64,000 nucleotides of DNA from Cladocopium goreaui (taxonomy: Eukaryota > Sar > Dinophyceae > Suessiales > Symbiodiniaceae), in contig CAMXCT020002643.1 in the NCBI GenBank assembly GCA_947184155.2, positions 1 through 64,000 on the forward strand. Direction: 5' to 3'. The position numbers and the translations under genes were made by a program. The notes under the pieces were generated by a model. The model worked only from the letters and a program-made list of their open reading frames with translations, made no database searches and was not told the DNA's origin. Of the stretch, positions 33,602 to 42,217 are shown one piece after another (the first letter of the stretch is position 1; each line of letters begins with the position of its first letter).

Positions 33602-34990
33602 AAAATATGGTTTCCTGCAAGCGTTGGACCACCGACACTTGGGTCATCTTGCTGTAGGCATTGGATTGAATTGAAGCTCGGCAGAAAGTCTGGCAGTCTA
33701 TGTGTGTGATTTCGGTGACCCCCGAGGAACCGAAACTAAATTGGGTTGATGATAGTTGGTGTTAGGGTTTCAGTTGGAGCCAGCTATTGAAGTTGTTTTT
33801 TTGGTAAGCCTGCTAAGTATTCTGACTATGGCTTGGCTGCCTTCCCAAAAGAAAATGCGGAGTAAAAAAACTGTAAAAAAAACTGTCTTTGTCTTGGTCT
33901 TCACATCCTCAAAAAACAACAGTTCGCAAACGACTAGCTGCATAATCCCGCCGTTGATACCGAATTCATTGGGTTGTTGCTATTGATACCACCTGTTTTC
34001 CTGGTTGGAGGTGCACATGTTTGAACCGGGAATTGAACCTGCTATCCAAATCCAATTTGATCCAAGACGCCTTTTTTGCAGAACGGATGAGAATAAAACG
34101 AACAGAACTCATATGGCACGATGCATCGCTCCATGTCAAGACACAAGCTTGGCAATTTAGACTTCAGTCAAAACCTGTGATCCAAGAATTCAAACCCCAA
34201 TATTTCAAAAGCCCAAATTTCAACCTCACCAGGCCCAGTTTTTCATCTTGGAAAGCGAGGTTTAATGATTTGATCATGGTGGCTATGCTGTCTAATTTGG
34301 CACATACCTTTGAAGTCGGAGGCCAAAGTGCCTCTTGGATGCAGGAAAGGCCCGGGGAATGAGACAGCGATATACTCGTAACAGTCTCAAACAAATGTCA
34401 TTACACAATATTCCATTATCATACTGGTTGGTTACGAATATTGTTGGTTAATACAGTTAATACAAGTAGGGATCCCCATAGTGGATGATGATAATTCCCA
34501 ATGTATTATATAATTAGATCATAGTATTATGATGATAATCACCGATGTATTACAGTAATATATATTATTGCATAGTACAACCCCCTATAACCATCAGCCA
34601 ACAGTGGTTTTCAACACTGCTCAAATGAGTCGCAGTCCGAAATTGTCGCAAGGGAATCGTCCAAAATCGTCCATGCTGAGAAGGAAAACCATGGAGCACC
34701 ATGGAAGAGGATGGAAAAGGGCATGTCCAATTCTGTGCTGAAAATTACGACAGGAGTGGAATGTGTCACGCAGGTTAGTGTACACTTAAATGAGACCATA
34801 CATCTTCCCCAAATGTATCCAGATGCATTGGTTTCAAACTGTTTCAAGTATAGATTTCCCAACAGATTTTCATGATTTTCCATTTTATCAGATTCCCATG
34901 ATAGATCATGATAAATCAATGGGAATTGGATGCATTTTTGTGGCCGGAGATATCCGGAGATGCCGGAGATGGCCATTGTCCGAATCGTCC
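33602..34990. other. Spacer, no supported gene
   Basis: A 113-codon open frame at 34021-34362 has a plausible composition but no recognisable motif, and the opposite strand is also open. Nothing else is seen. Confidence 0.3.
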
Positions 34991-34995
34991 TGAGG

Positions 34996-35108
34996 TCACC
35001 AACTTTGCGTTGAGCGTGATCTTGTGGATTTTGGCGATGCAGTCCATTCAGTTCGTGTCATATGTCCCTCGATTCGAACGGAATTGCCATAGAATTTCCA
35101 ATCCGAGA
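34996..35108 (+). CDS. Candidate exon encoding one membrane helix
   Basis: After GTCCTGAG the plus frame reads VTNFALSVILWILAMQSIQF and then VSYVPRFERN before a TGA at 35109. The segment is a convincing membrane helix. The 3' border is unclear; a donor may lie before the stop. Confidence 0.42.
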
Positions 35109-35350
35109 TGAGGGGAAAAGGTGGAGATCACTATTCGTTTGGGTCGGTTTCTTCGCGCTGAGATTGTGGTGCTAGAGTTAGTTTTTTTTGCACCCCTAAA
35201 TCCGCTGATTCGTCACATGTTTTTCCTGTTGAAATGGTGATTTGAGGATGTTTGAGGATTATTTAGGGTATACCCATGTTTACCCCATTTTCAGACATAT
35301 CAGACACGCTTGCATGAGAAGTGTCAGGCAGCTGGACAAGAGAGAGAGGG

Positions 35351-35371
35351 AGAGAGAGAGAGAGAGAGACA
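35351..35371. repeat. (GA)n microsatellite
   Basis: GAGAGAGAGAGAGAGAGAGA following an AGAGAGAGGG start. Confidence 0.85.
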
Positions 35372-35704
35372 GAGTTGGACAGTCCCAGATCTTCCTGTTT
35401 CCTATTTCTCGACAATAGATATGTGATTTATGTATGATTCATTGTATGAAAATCATGTGGCTGGTCCCTGGAGCCTTCCGAGCCAGCCACACTGTCCCAA
35501 TCCCAGCAGCCCACTACTTGAATGTGCATCCCAGTTAGTATCCAGTTCAAAACCCCATATAGAATATATAGCCAATATATTATATATATACACAGTATAT
35601 AACGTATATCTAGTTGGGTTACAAGATGGTTACTAGATGTTATTAGGAGTACTATACATGATATATATATATATACATATAATGATGTTTCCTTCCCTAC
35701 TAAG

Positions 35705-35828
35705 GTGGTAAATTTATATCAAATCGACGACCTCTTCTTGCTGCTGTGCTGCTTCTGCAACACCTTGGGCACACTTCTCATGTCTGCTAGCGCGCCTCAG
35801 ATGTGGGACCTGGTTGATGCATCCTGTG
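35705..35828 (+). CDS. Candidate exon encoding one membrane helix
   Basis: An AAG/G acceptor ends at 35704 and a GTGGAT donor follows 35828. In phase 0 the exon reads VVNLYQIDDLFLLLCCFCNT then LGTLLMSASAPQMWDLVDAS. The Leu/Cys-rich core is a probable transmembrane helix. It precedes the bacterial-gene unit by 0.7 kb. Confidence 0.48.
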
Positions 35829-35879
35829 GTGGATGGTGAAACAGAGGGCTATAGCCGTAGTAGTAACCGTGGTGGTAGT

Positions 35880-36068
35880 GGTAGTAGCAGCAGTTGTTGT
35901 TTGTTGTTTGTTGTTTGTTGTTCGTTGTTTGTGGTGGTTGGTTGTGGTTGTGGTTGTGGTTGTGGTTGTGGTTGTGGTTGTGGTTGTGGTGGTTGTTGTC
36001 GTTGTCGTTGTCGTTGTCGTTGTGGTTGTTGTTGTTGTTGTTGTTGCTGTTGTTGTTGTTGTTAATTC
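35880..36068. repeat. GTT/GTGGTT trinucleotide tract
   Basis: TGTGGTTGTGGTTGTGGTTG then TTGTCGTTGTCG and TTGTTGTTG. Three plus frames are open and would give poly-Val, poly-Cys/Gly or poly-Leu; none is a gene. Confidence 0.88.
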
Positions 36069-36354
36069 TTAATTCTTAATTCTTAGTAATTATAAATGAT
36101 TAGTATTGATTAGTGTTATTCATTATATGTTGTTACTATTAATAGTGCTACTATTGTTGTATCCACTATGGGAATTGGGGATTTGCATGAAACATTGTGA
36201 AAAAAGGAGATGACGGGAGATGCTGCCCATCAACTTGTGCCGCCAGTTGAATCAGCCCATTGTCAAAGGGAGAAACCGTTGGATCTCATTGGTGCATCCC
36301 AGTTGGTAAGTGGCTCATGTTCAGAATCCATGCCATATCATTATATAAATTACA

Positions 36355-36499
36355 TATATATATACATATATATGGGTAAATTATAACGACCTCACTGCGA
36401 CCTCACTGGAAATCATGGTTAGTAAGGGAAATCATCCCCAAATGGCCTTAATTCAGGTTAGTGAAATATTATAATTTACCCATATATATATACATATAT
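36355..36499. mobile_element. Inverted-repeat element (TATATGGGTAAATTATAA ends)
   Basis: ATATATATGGGTAAATTATA at the left and TATAATTTACCCATATATAT at the right are perfect inverted copies. The core ACGACCTCACTGCGACCTCA and GGAAATCATGGTTAGTAAGG recurs at 56806-56915. The right end stops 5 bases before the C-run of the bacterial-gene unit. Confidence 0.75.
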
Positions 36500-36640
36500 G
36501 GTAGCCCCCCCCTGAGATCCACCTCAAAGCCTCTTGTATCATATCCTTCAAGACACACACACACATAGATAATATAAACCCTGTTCATTATCTTGGTATA
36601 TCTGAAAGCTTGTCATATGTAGAGAATGACAATAACCCCA

Positions 36641-36925
36641 AAACATCAAAACCAAAAACCAGAAAACCAAAACTTTGAAGAAACTGTTTGGTTTAGCCTC
36701 AAAAGATTGTTTTTTTGGTTTTACTTGTGTTTTTGTGGTTTTTGGTGATTTTCTCCAACCATAAACCTTCAAAAAACAAAACACACACGAGTTTTTTTTT
36801 TGGTTGTTGCATTTCAAAACCAAAAAAGACAAAAAAAAACACAATTTGAAAAAAAAAAAACCTTTTGAGGCTAAACCAAAAAGTTTCTTCAAAGTTTTGT
36901 TTTTTTGGTTTTTTGGTTTTGTGTT
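36641..36925. repeat. Foldback element with A/T-rich arms
   Basis: AAAACTTTGAAGAAACTGTT and TTGGTTTAGCCTCAAAAG on the left arm (about 36668-36705) are repeated inverted as CTTTTGAGGCTAAACCAAAA and GTTTCTTCAAAGTTTTG at about 36862-36900. The interior consists of TTTGGTTTT/AAAACCAAAA tracts. The 114-codon minus frame across it is an artefact. Confidence 0.7.
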
Positions 36926-36997
36926 TGCTTTGGTCCTTTAATCCATGTACATGACCTGAAGCTTTCTACTTAAGCACTCTTTTTTGTCCTTGTCTTG

Positions 36998-37028
36998 CAC
37001 GAGCTATGGCTCGCATTCCTCGTGCATG
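36998..37028. repeat. Short hairpin at the edge of the bacterial segment
   Basis: GCACGAG and CTCGTGC form a 7-bp stem with a further GAG/CTC inside. It lies immediately before the first recognisable TatD codons. Confidence 0.5.
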
Positions 37029-37367
37029 AATAAACAAGTTAAAGCATCAATGCATTGTTTTTCTTCTGGAAAAGATTTAGCAAAAGCGGCTTTAGATCTA
37101 TGTTTTTACATTTCTCTATCTGGTATCGTAACTTTTAAGAATGCTAAATTACTTCAAGAAATAGTACAGTATTTGCCAATTGATAGAATTTTAGTTGAAA
37201 CAGGCCTTTTAGAGGAAAGCAAAACACTCCAGCAAAAGTTGTTTATGTAGCACAAAAAATAGCAGATCTAAAAAAAAATATCTTACGATTTTGTAGTAGA
37301 AAGCACTACAAACAACTTTTTACATTTATTTGATAATGAATTACGAAGGCAATTTTCTTGTAATTAA
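37026..37367 (+). pseudogene. tatD: TatD-family DNase, C-terminal half only, broken
   Basis: The plus frame reads KASMHCFSSGKDLAKAALDL and then FYISLSGIVTFKNAKLLQEI and YLPIDRILVET, which is the conserved C-terminal half of TatD metal-dependent hydrolases, including the HCF histidine. The family continues ET-DSPYLAPVP-RGK; here the sequence jumps from ET to the PFRGKQNTPAKVVYVAQKI segment, so about 25 bases with the DSPY aspartate are deleted and the frame shifts. A second shift in the A-run near 37272 leads to SYDFVVESTTNNFLHLFDN and a TAA at 37365. The N-terminal half with the first HxH metal site is missing. AT-rich codon use is unlike the BTB gene. The bacterial, Rickettsiales-like origin is inferred from composition and wording; the family assignment is secure. 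Confidence 0.85.
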
Positions 37368-37880
37368 TTCACTATATTTTTTGGATATTTATTATTTACA
37401 TGGTGCAAAGCTTATGTTTTATGCAAGTTGATTAAGGAATTGTTTTTTAATAGTTGCTGTTTATGTAGCTATTGGTATTTGTGTATATTCTTTAAAATAA
37501 ATATTGCCATAATTTAATGGATGCTAATCTTATTTTAATTAGTAGCTGTAGTTTTGTTTGAAATTTACATTGATTGTTAAGGCATAGTTTTTAAAAACCT
37601 TTAGTATGCTCTGTTATTTAGCTTTATGTTTAGACTGCAAACTGTTTTTATATAAGATAACAAGTTAGGCTGTATAAGATTAACAAGGTTTGTAACATTT
37701 GAAGTGTGCATATTAATTTATAGTGTAATAATCATATGAACAAACTAACGAGAAAAATCGAAATAATGAACAGTGTATTAAATTTAAATTATGTTTTAAG
37801 CTGTTGTTAGATGTGCAAATAATTGTATTTACACTAAAAAAATAATTACATTTTATCAATTTTATGCAAAATGTTAATAC
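37368..37880. other. AT-rich spacer between the tatD and miaA relics
   Basis: About 510 bases of very AT-rich sequence. Short open pieces exist but no recognisable protein; probably bacterial intergenic DNA or a decayed gene. Confidence 0.45.
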
Positions 37881-37967
37881 TATTATTTTATTTGCGGCCC
37901 TACCTGCACTGGTAAATCTAGTTTTGCTATTAATTTATCGAAAGAATTTACTGGTGTTATAATAAAT

Positions 37968-38017
37968 AGTGATGCTATGCAAGTTTATAAATAGTGATGC
38001 TATGCAAGTTTATAAAG
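37968..38017. repeat. 25-bp tandem duplication inside miaA
   Basis: ATAGTGATGCTATGCAAGTT with five flanking bases occurs twice head to tail. The 25-base step creates a stop and a frameshift directly after the MQVYK codons. Confidence 0.9.
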
Positions 38018-38225
38018 GTTTAGATCACATTACTTCTAGTCCTAGCAGCATTCAAAAATATATTACACCTCATTTATTACATATTTATGTAGATATAGAA
38101 GATAAATATGATGTTGTAAGGTATGTTACTGATGTAAAAAAGATATTAATAATTTTAGCAATTTAGGAAAAACAAATAATTATAGTTGGAGGAAGTATTT
38201 TTTTATATACATTCTTTATTATATA

Positions 38226-38885
38226 GCATAGATTACCCGGCGGATGGGAAACCGCGCGAGCGTTTTGATTGTTTGCTTCCAGGAGAGTCACAATCACCTG
38301 TAATTTACAATATAAAATGCTCTTCCGAACTCTTTGGATAACTGAATTTTGGTTTAAAAAAGTGGATGCAAAATCTATTGATTTTTGACAAATCCAGGTA
38401 AACATCATGTGCATCAGACGTGGATGCTCAGATTTTTTTTAACACTCTTCGTCGGCTCAGCGATCCATCACTGTGGAAGCTGTCTTCGACAGCAAGTTGC
38501 CATTATGGCACTCATAACGCCACTGCCAGCAACGCAGGTATAGCATGACATCTCAGCAGCGTAGCAACATGTCACGTAGTAAGCGATCCCAGAGATCTTA
38601 GCAACATGGCAATATATCATGTACGAAGTAGAAGGAACGTTAGGATGCCCCCCCACCCCACCCAACCCCAACCCCAACCCACACCAGAGATCTCAGCAGC
38701 GTAGCAACATGTCGCGTAGTAAGCGATCCCAGAGATCTTAGCAACATGGCAATATATCCTGTACGAAGTACAAGGAACGTTAACATGCCCCCCCACCCCA
38801 CCCCACCCCAACCCCAAGACAAAGAGCAATACTCAAAAAAGAAGCAAATCGCACGTACGGTTTTCCAGCCGTAGGCATAGATTAC
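38226..38885. mobile_element. 638-bp MULE-like element inserted in miaA, with 11-bp target duplication
   Basis: GCATAGATTAC stands at 38226-38236 and again at 38875-38885. The enclosed DNA begins CCGGCGGATGGGAAACCG and ends CGGTTTTCCAGCCGTAG, an imperfect inverted repeat of about 26 bp (roughly 19 matches). Its GC content is far above the surrounding miaA DNA. Reading one copy of the duplication across the gap gives an uninterrupted SLLYSIDYMPHISCATKEHV segment. A 9-11-bp duplication suits Mutator-like elements (inference). Inside, a unit of about 145 bp (38548 to about 38815) is duplicated, each ending in C-rich CCCCCCCACCCCACCC. Confidence 0.82.
38548..38820. repeat. Internal tandem duplication with C-rich ends
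   Basis: The block from CTCAGCAGCGTAGCAACATG to AAGGAACGTTA and the following C-rich run occurs twice with few differences. The C-runs give G-quadruplex potential on the minus strand. Confidence 0.8.
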
Positions 38886-39539
38886 ATGCCACACATATCT
38901 TGTGCAACCAAAGAGCATGTTAGTAATTTAGGAACAAACAACAGGTATCAAAGCTTTGTATGATATATTAACAAGAGAAGATTAAAAAAAAACATATTGA
39001 CGAGTATAAGATATTTTCTAAAGATAGATATAGAATACTAAGAGCCTACAGTGTTTTGCATGAGACAGGAAAATCCATATATAACATCTTATTTTAACAG
39101 ATGTTAGTTTGTTTAATAAATATTTTATGTTATATGTAATCCAGATAAAGAAATTTTATATAAAAAGTGTAATAAGCGCTGCTCTTATTTAATGAATGAA
39201 GCAGGTATTAAAGAAGTAAAAATAAAACAAAATAATTTAGAAGAAAATTTTGCAAATAAGATTATAGGTGTAACAGAATTATTAGGGCTTACTAATATGG
39301 ATACTTCTTACTTAGATGCTGTGGAAAAAGCCACGCAGCGTACAAGAAATTATGCTAAAAGACAATTAACATGGTTGAGAACATATTTTAGCAATAATAA
39401 TGTGTATTTAACAGCAGACTATACACAAATAAAAATGCAACAGTTATGTAAAACATTACCTTGTTTATTTTGAATTTTATTTACATTTATGCAATTTAAG
39501 GATTCTTGTTTGATTTAGCTGATAGTAGTTTTATATAGT

Positions 39540-39722
39540 TTGTTTTTACAAAGGCTATTTAAATATATTCTAGAAAACAAATTAAGTTATCTGATGATTT
39601 TATTGTATATAAACTTATTTTTCTTTGATCGTGAAAAGTTTTTATCAAAAGATATTTTTTTAGTGAACTTATGTACAGAATACTTTTTCCATCTAGATGT
39701 ATATGCTGTATGGGCTTTATAA
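39540..39722 (+). other. 60-codon AT-rich ORF after miaA, unknown
   Basis: Reads MFLQRLFKYILENKLSYLMI and then hydrophobic and Lys/Asp-rich segments to VYAVWAL. It has the same AT-rich composition as the bacterial genes and lies within the unit. I do not recognise the family; it may be a fragment of a third bacterial gene. Confidence 0.35.
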
Positions 39723-39817
39723 ATAGTTTTGGTAGTTTTTGCTCTACATGCTGAAACTCATTGCAAACAGCTTCAAAAGTGGATCTCAGGGGGGGGCGAA
39801 TATATATATATATATAT

Positions 39818-39909
39818 CCCTATGGATCCAAACACCTCCTGAAAAGGCACTTAACCCCCCAAATCATGCCCCAAACACTTCCTAAGAAGGTACTTGGATC
39901 CATAGGGTA
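39818..39909. repeat. Inverted repeat with CCCTATGGATCCAA arms
   Basis: CCCTATGGATCCAAACACCT at the left and GGTACTTGGATCCATAGGG at the right form a hairpin-like element next to a TA microsatellite, just outside the bacterial-gene unit. Confidence 0.65.
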
Positions 39910-40093
39910 TATATATACACAGTCCATATGATCACATCCAATAAATTCCGCCAGGGTTTCGCACAGGTGATGTGCCTTTTATGGGGTTTCTTAACTATAA
40001 TAGATATGGGGATATACTTTATAAATGAAGGAATTATCACATTCCATGGCTGACTTCCGGCTGCTGATTGTTTTCTCTGCGTAAACGGCCGAG

Positions 40094-40215
40094 ATGAAGA
40101 CGGATGCTCATCCACCCTGCACGGCAATTTGGTATGACAACTTCAAGTATGTTGGAAGGTCCGACTGGGCGACTAGCGTGCTGGGATGGAGCGGGTTGGG
40201 ATCAGCTGCAGTTAC
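40094..40215 (+). CDS. Candidate exon, unassigned
   Basis: From the ATG of GAGATGAAGACGG the frame reads MKTDAHPPCTAIWYDNFKYV and then GRSDWATSVLGWSGLGSAAV before a stop. Composition is coding-like and GC-rich against AT-rich flanks. Borders are approximate. Confidence 0.38.
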
Positions 40216-40510
40216 CAGTTAGCCATCGCTCCACCATGGTCCAGTGGTCAAAATCCCTGAGTAGCCAAGACTATACTGCCTGGTAGATTGAGGGGAGTAT
40301 CATCCATTTTCACTGGGAATCCCGTTGCCCACCAGGATCAAATGGAATGATATTTTGGGTTTAGCAGCCACTGCTCACCTGTGGATTTCAAAGATAAACC
40401 TCGAACAAAGCCCCGACTGAAAGAGGCAAAAAAGCAGGATCACCAATCGCTACACTCCGGTTACAAGTAAGACATGTTTCTGTCATAGTTAATAGAGGGT
40501 TAACAAATAG

Positions 40511-40642
40511 ATGGTGAAAACAATCGTCGTGTTTTTGCTGTATGGTGGCTTTGGCACTGAAAAGATCGCAACCTATCTGGCGATGATAGGATTATACTGG
40601 ACCCACGCCTGGAATCATCACCAAATTGTCACCGTTGACAAG
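40511..40642 (+). CDS. Candidate exon with membrane segment
   Basis: Exactly 44 codons between an AAATAG acceptor and a GTCGGA donor. It reads VKTIVVFLLYGGFGTEKIAT, YLAMIGLYW and THAWNHHQ. It ends in phase 0, matching the phase-0 start of the next candidate at 40890. Confidence 0.5.
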
Positions 40643-40889
40643 GTCGGATCAACTTTCATAAAATGACACTGTTTTTTTCCCATGAATCAAGCAGAAAAGA
40701 ACTGGAGAAAAACTGCTCGGACATCAGAAGGGTTTTGCCCAAGGTGATGATATGAACTTGGATGACCCAACAGATTATATACTATATAATCATATCTACA
40801 TTATTTATATATATATATGTGTATGTATACATACTGCAGAGGGATGATTCCACGAACTAAACAGAAAATTTGTCCCGTTCTTTTTGCCA

Positions 40890-41058
40890 GTGCCTTGGAG
40901 CCACCCCCGGAGGGTCGCAGGACTTCGGTGTTTCGTTCGCAGGTTCGAGCAGGGCTTTGTGTTCAGCTGCGCTTCTCAACTGGCCACGTGGCCGGTTTAA
41001 AAAAGGCCACCCGGGGATGAAGCTGCTGGGTCCCAGCAGCAACAAAGATGGACACGTC
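40890..41058 (+). CDS. Candidate exon, continues the 40511 exon in phase
   Basis: The acceptor TTTTTGCCAG ends at 40889 and a canonical GTATGT donor starts at 41059. The frame reads CLGATPGGSQDFGVSFAGSS and later ALLNWPRGRFKKGHPGMKLL. GC content is high within the borders. Function unknown. Confidence 0.48.
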
Positions 41059-41271
41059 GTATGTCGTATGAATATAACACAAGGATACACCAGTTGGTCA
41101 TGCTTGATCTAGAAAAATTGGTGATCTATTGCTTAAGTTTATTTACAACACATATAACCACATTAAAATAACCATAGATAGATTATTAGTAATTATATAT
41201 AATTACTATTGGTTTATTGATTTCATTGTTGATATTTACTTCTTCTATGGACGTAAAATAGCTACACTACT

Positions 41272-41330
41272 CGGATCGCGCGCTTCAACGCGATCCGAAT
41301 CTGTAGAGACCACGGGTCTCGTTGCGCTGT
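41272..41330. repeat. Two CG-rich hairpins in AT-rich DNA
   Basis: CGGATCGCG and CGCGATCCG form a 9-bp perfect stem with an 8-base loop. GAGACC-ACG-GGTCTC forms a second stem 17 bases later. The flanks are strongly AT-rich. Confidence 0.7.
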
Positions 41331-41394
41331 GTATTTGTTGCACTAACAGATGTAGAAAAACGTGTACAAACACGCACACAAATGTGATAATCTG

Positions 41395-41475
41395 ATAGTA
41401 CACATATATAATCATATATATATAATTATATACAAACACACGTATATATACATATATATATACAATTATACGCAC
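41395..41475. repeat. TATATA/CACGTATA microsatellite
   Basis: CACATATATAATCATATATA and similar runs. Confidence 0.8.
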
Positions 41476-41528
41476 ATAATTATATGTGTCTTGTTGGATG
41501 ATTGACTGAATTAATCTGAATATGCCCT

Positions 41529-41927
41529 TTGATACCCAATGACCAAGGTGATTCTTTTACAATGTGCACTCTTTGCGCCTCTCTCGCGGAACCATGTGGA
41601 GCCTTGACAGCCCTCTCGAATGATCAAATCTCATGTGGGGAAATTCCTGTAAGAATTTGTAAGACCCTTTTTTTGGTGCATTTGATGGATTTAACCTATG
41701 GCGGTCATATGGGGAAATACCTATGGCGGTTTTTTTGGGGAGATGAAGATCCATGTCGCCGCCATTTCGATGTTCACCAGGGTACCAACGCTTTTATTGC
41801 CATGTTGGCATGGAACAAACGCTCAAAATTATGGTGGGGAAATGTCAGGGCCTCAGATCCCCATTCATATCTAGCGTGTCGTGATAACCCACTAAGATTG
41901 TTGGGAAATATATATAGATTTTTTTAG
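41529..41927 (+). other. 132-codon open frame, unassigned
   Basis: The longest plus-strand frame of this area contains a repeated CTATGGCGGT word (41697 and 41723). It shows no recognisable domain and could be chance or a relic exon. Confidence 0.25.
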
Positions 41928-42084
41928 TTACCATTTCTAGCCATATTGCTTGACCTCTCATTTCCATTTGGTAGCCAAAGGTCCCTCATTTGTCTGCCAC
42001 CCATCAGATATTGCCTGCGCAAAGGCCTTGTTTTAACAGATCAGAAACGACCCGACAACATTGGTGATCTAACTATCTAACCAT

Positions 42085-42190
42085 TACCCTTTGGTTATTT
42101 AAACATAGCCATGGAAAATGACCCGTTTGTAGATGGTTTACCTATTACAAATGGTGATTTTCCATGGCTATGTTAAATAACCAGATGGTA
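42085..42190. mobile_element. CCCTCTGG element, end variant
   Basis: TACCCTTTGGTTATTTAAAC at the left and TAAATAACCAGATGGTA at the right. Both ends carry single changes, indicating an older copy. Confidence 0.78.
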
Positions 42191-42217
42191 AATCCCATTG
42201 AACTCCATTGAGATTCC

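Larger units (their letters stand above)
37881..39473 (+). pseudogene. miaA: tRNA dimethylallyltransferase (MiaA) relic, interrupted by a transposon
   Basis: Pieces in family order: P-loop [14 protein letters not shown] (about 37895), the DSMQVYKG-type segment [10 protein letters not shown], then ITPHLLHIYVDIEDKYDVVR, KQIIIVGGS (about 38170-38195), SLLYSIDYMP across the insertion, KDRYRILRAYSVLHETGKS (about 39014), and the C-terminal IIGVTELLG with RTRNYAKRQLTWLRTYF (about 39350). MiaA transfers a dimethylallyl group to A37 of tRNAs reading UNN codons (established). The gene is dead: a 25-bp tandem duplication at 37968-38017 shifts the frame, further shifts occur near 38150 and 38970, a stop precedes the P-loop, and a 638-bp element is inserted at 38237. 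Composition and the neighbour tatD indicate an AT-rich bacterial donor. Confidence 0.88.
36505..39796. mobile_element. 3.3-kb unit with terminal inverted repeats carrying bacterial tatD and miaA relics
   Basis: The left end (36505) is eight C then TGAGATCCAC; the right end (39779-39796) is GTGGATCTCA then eight G, an 18-bp perfect inverted repeat. Imperfect similarity continues inward (CTCAAAGC against TTTTGAAGC). Both ends lie in TA-rich sequence. Inside are a foldback repeat (36641-36925), a junction hairpin, and 2.7 kb of AT-rich bacterial-type DNA. No transposase is visible, so a mobile origin is inferred from the ends only. Two unrelated solo repeats that happen to flank the bacterial DNA are the alternative. 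Confidence 0.55.

Noticed and set aside
35814..36079. Open frames giving poly-Val, poly-Cys/Gly and poly-Leu
   Set aside because: Trinucleotide repeat; three overlapping frames are all open.
37026..39473. Simple bacterial contamination or assembly chimera
   Set aside because: The segment lies within host-type repeats on both sides, is inactivated several times, and contains a host-style transposon with its own target duplication. Reads across the junctions would still be decisive.
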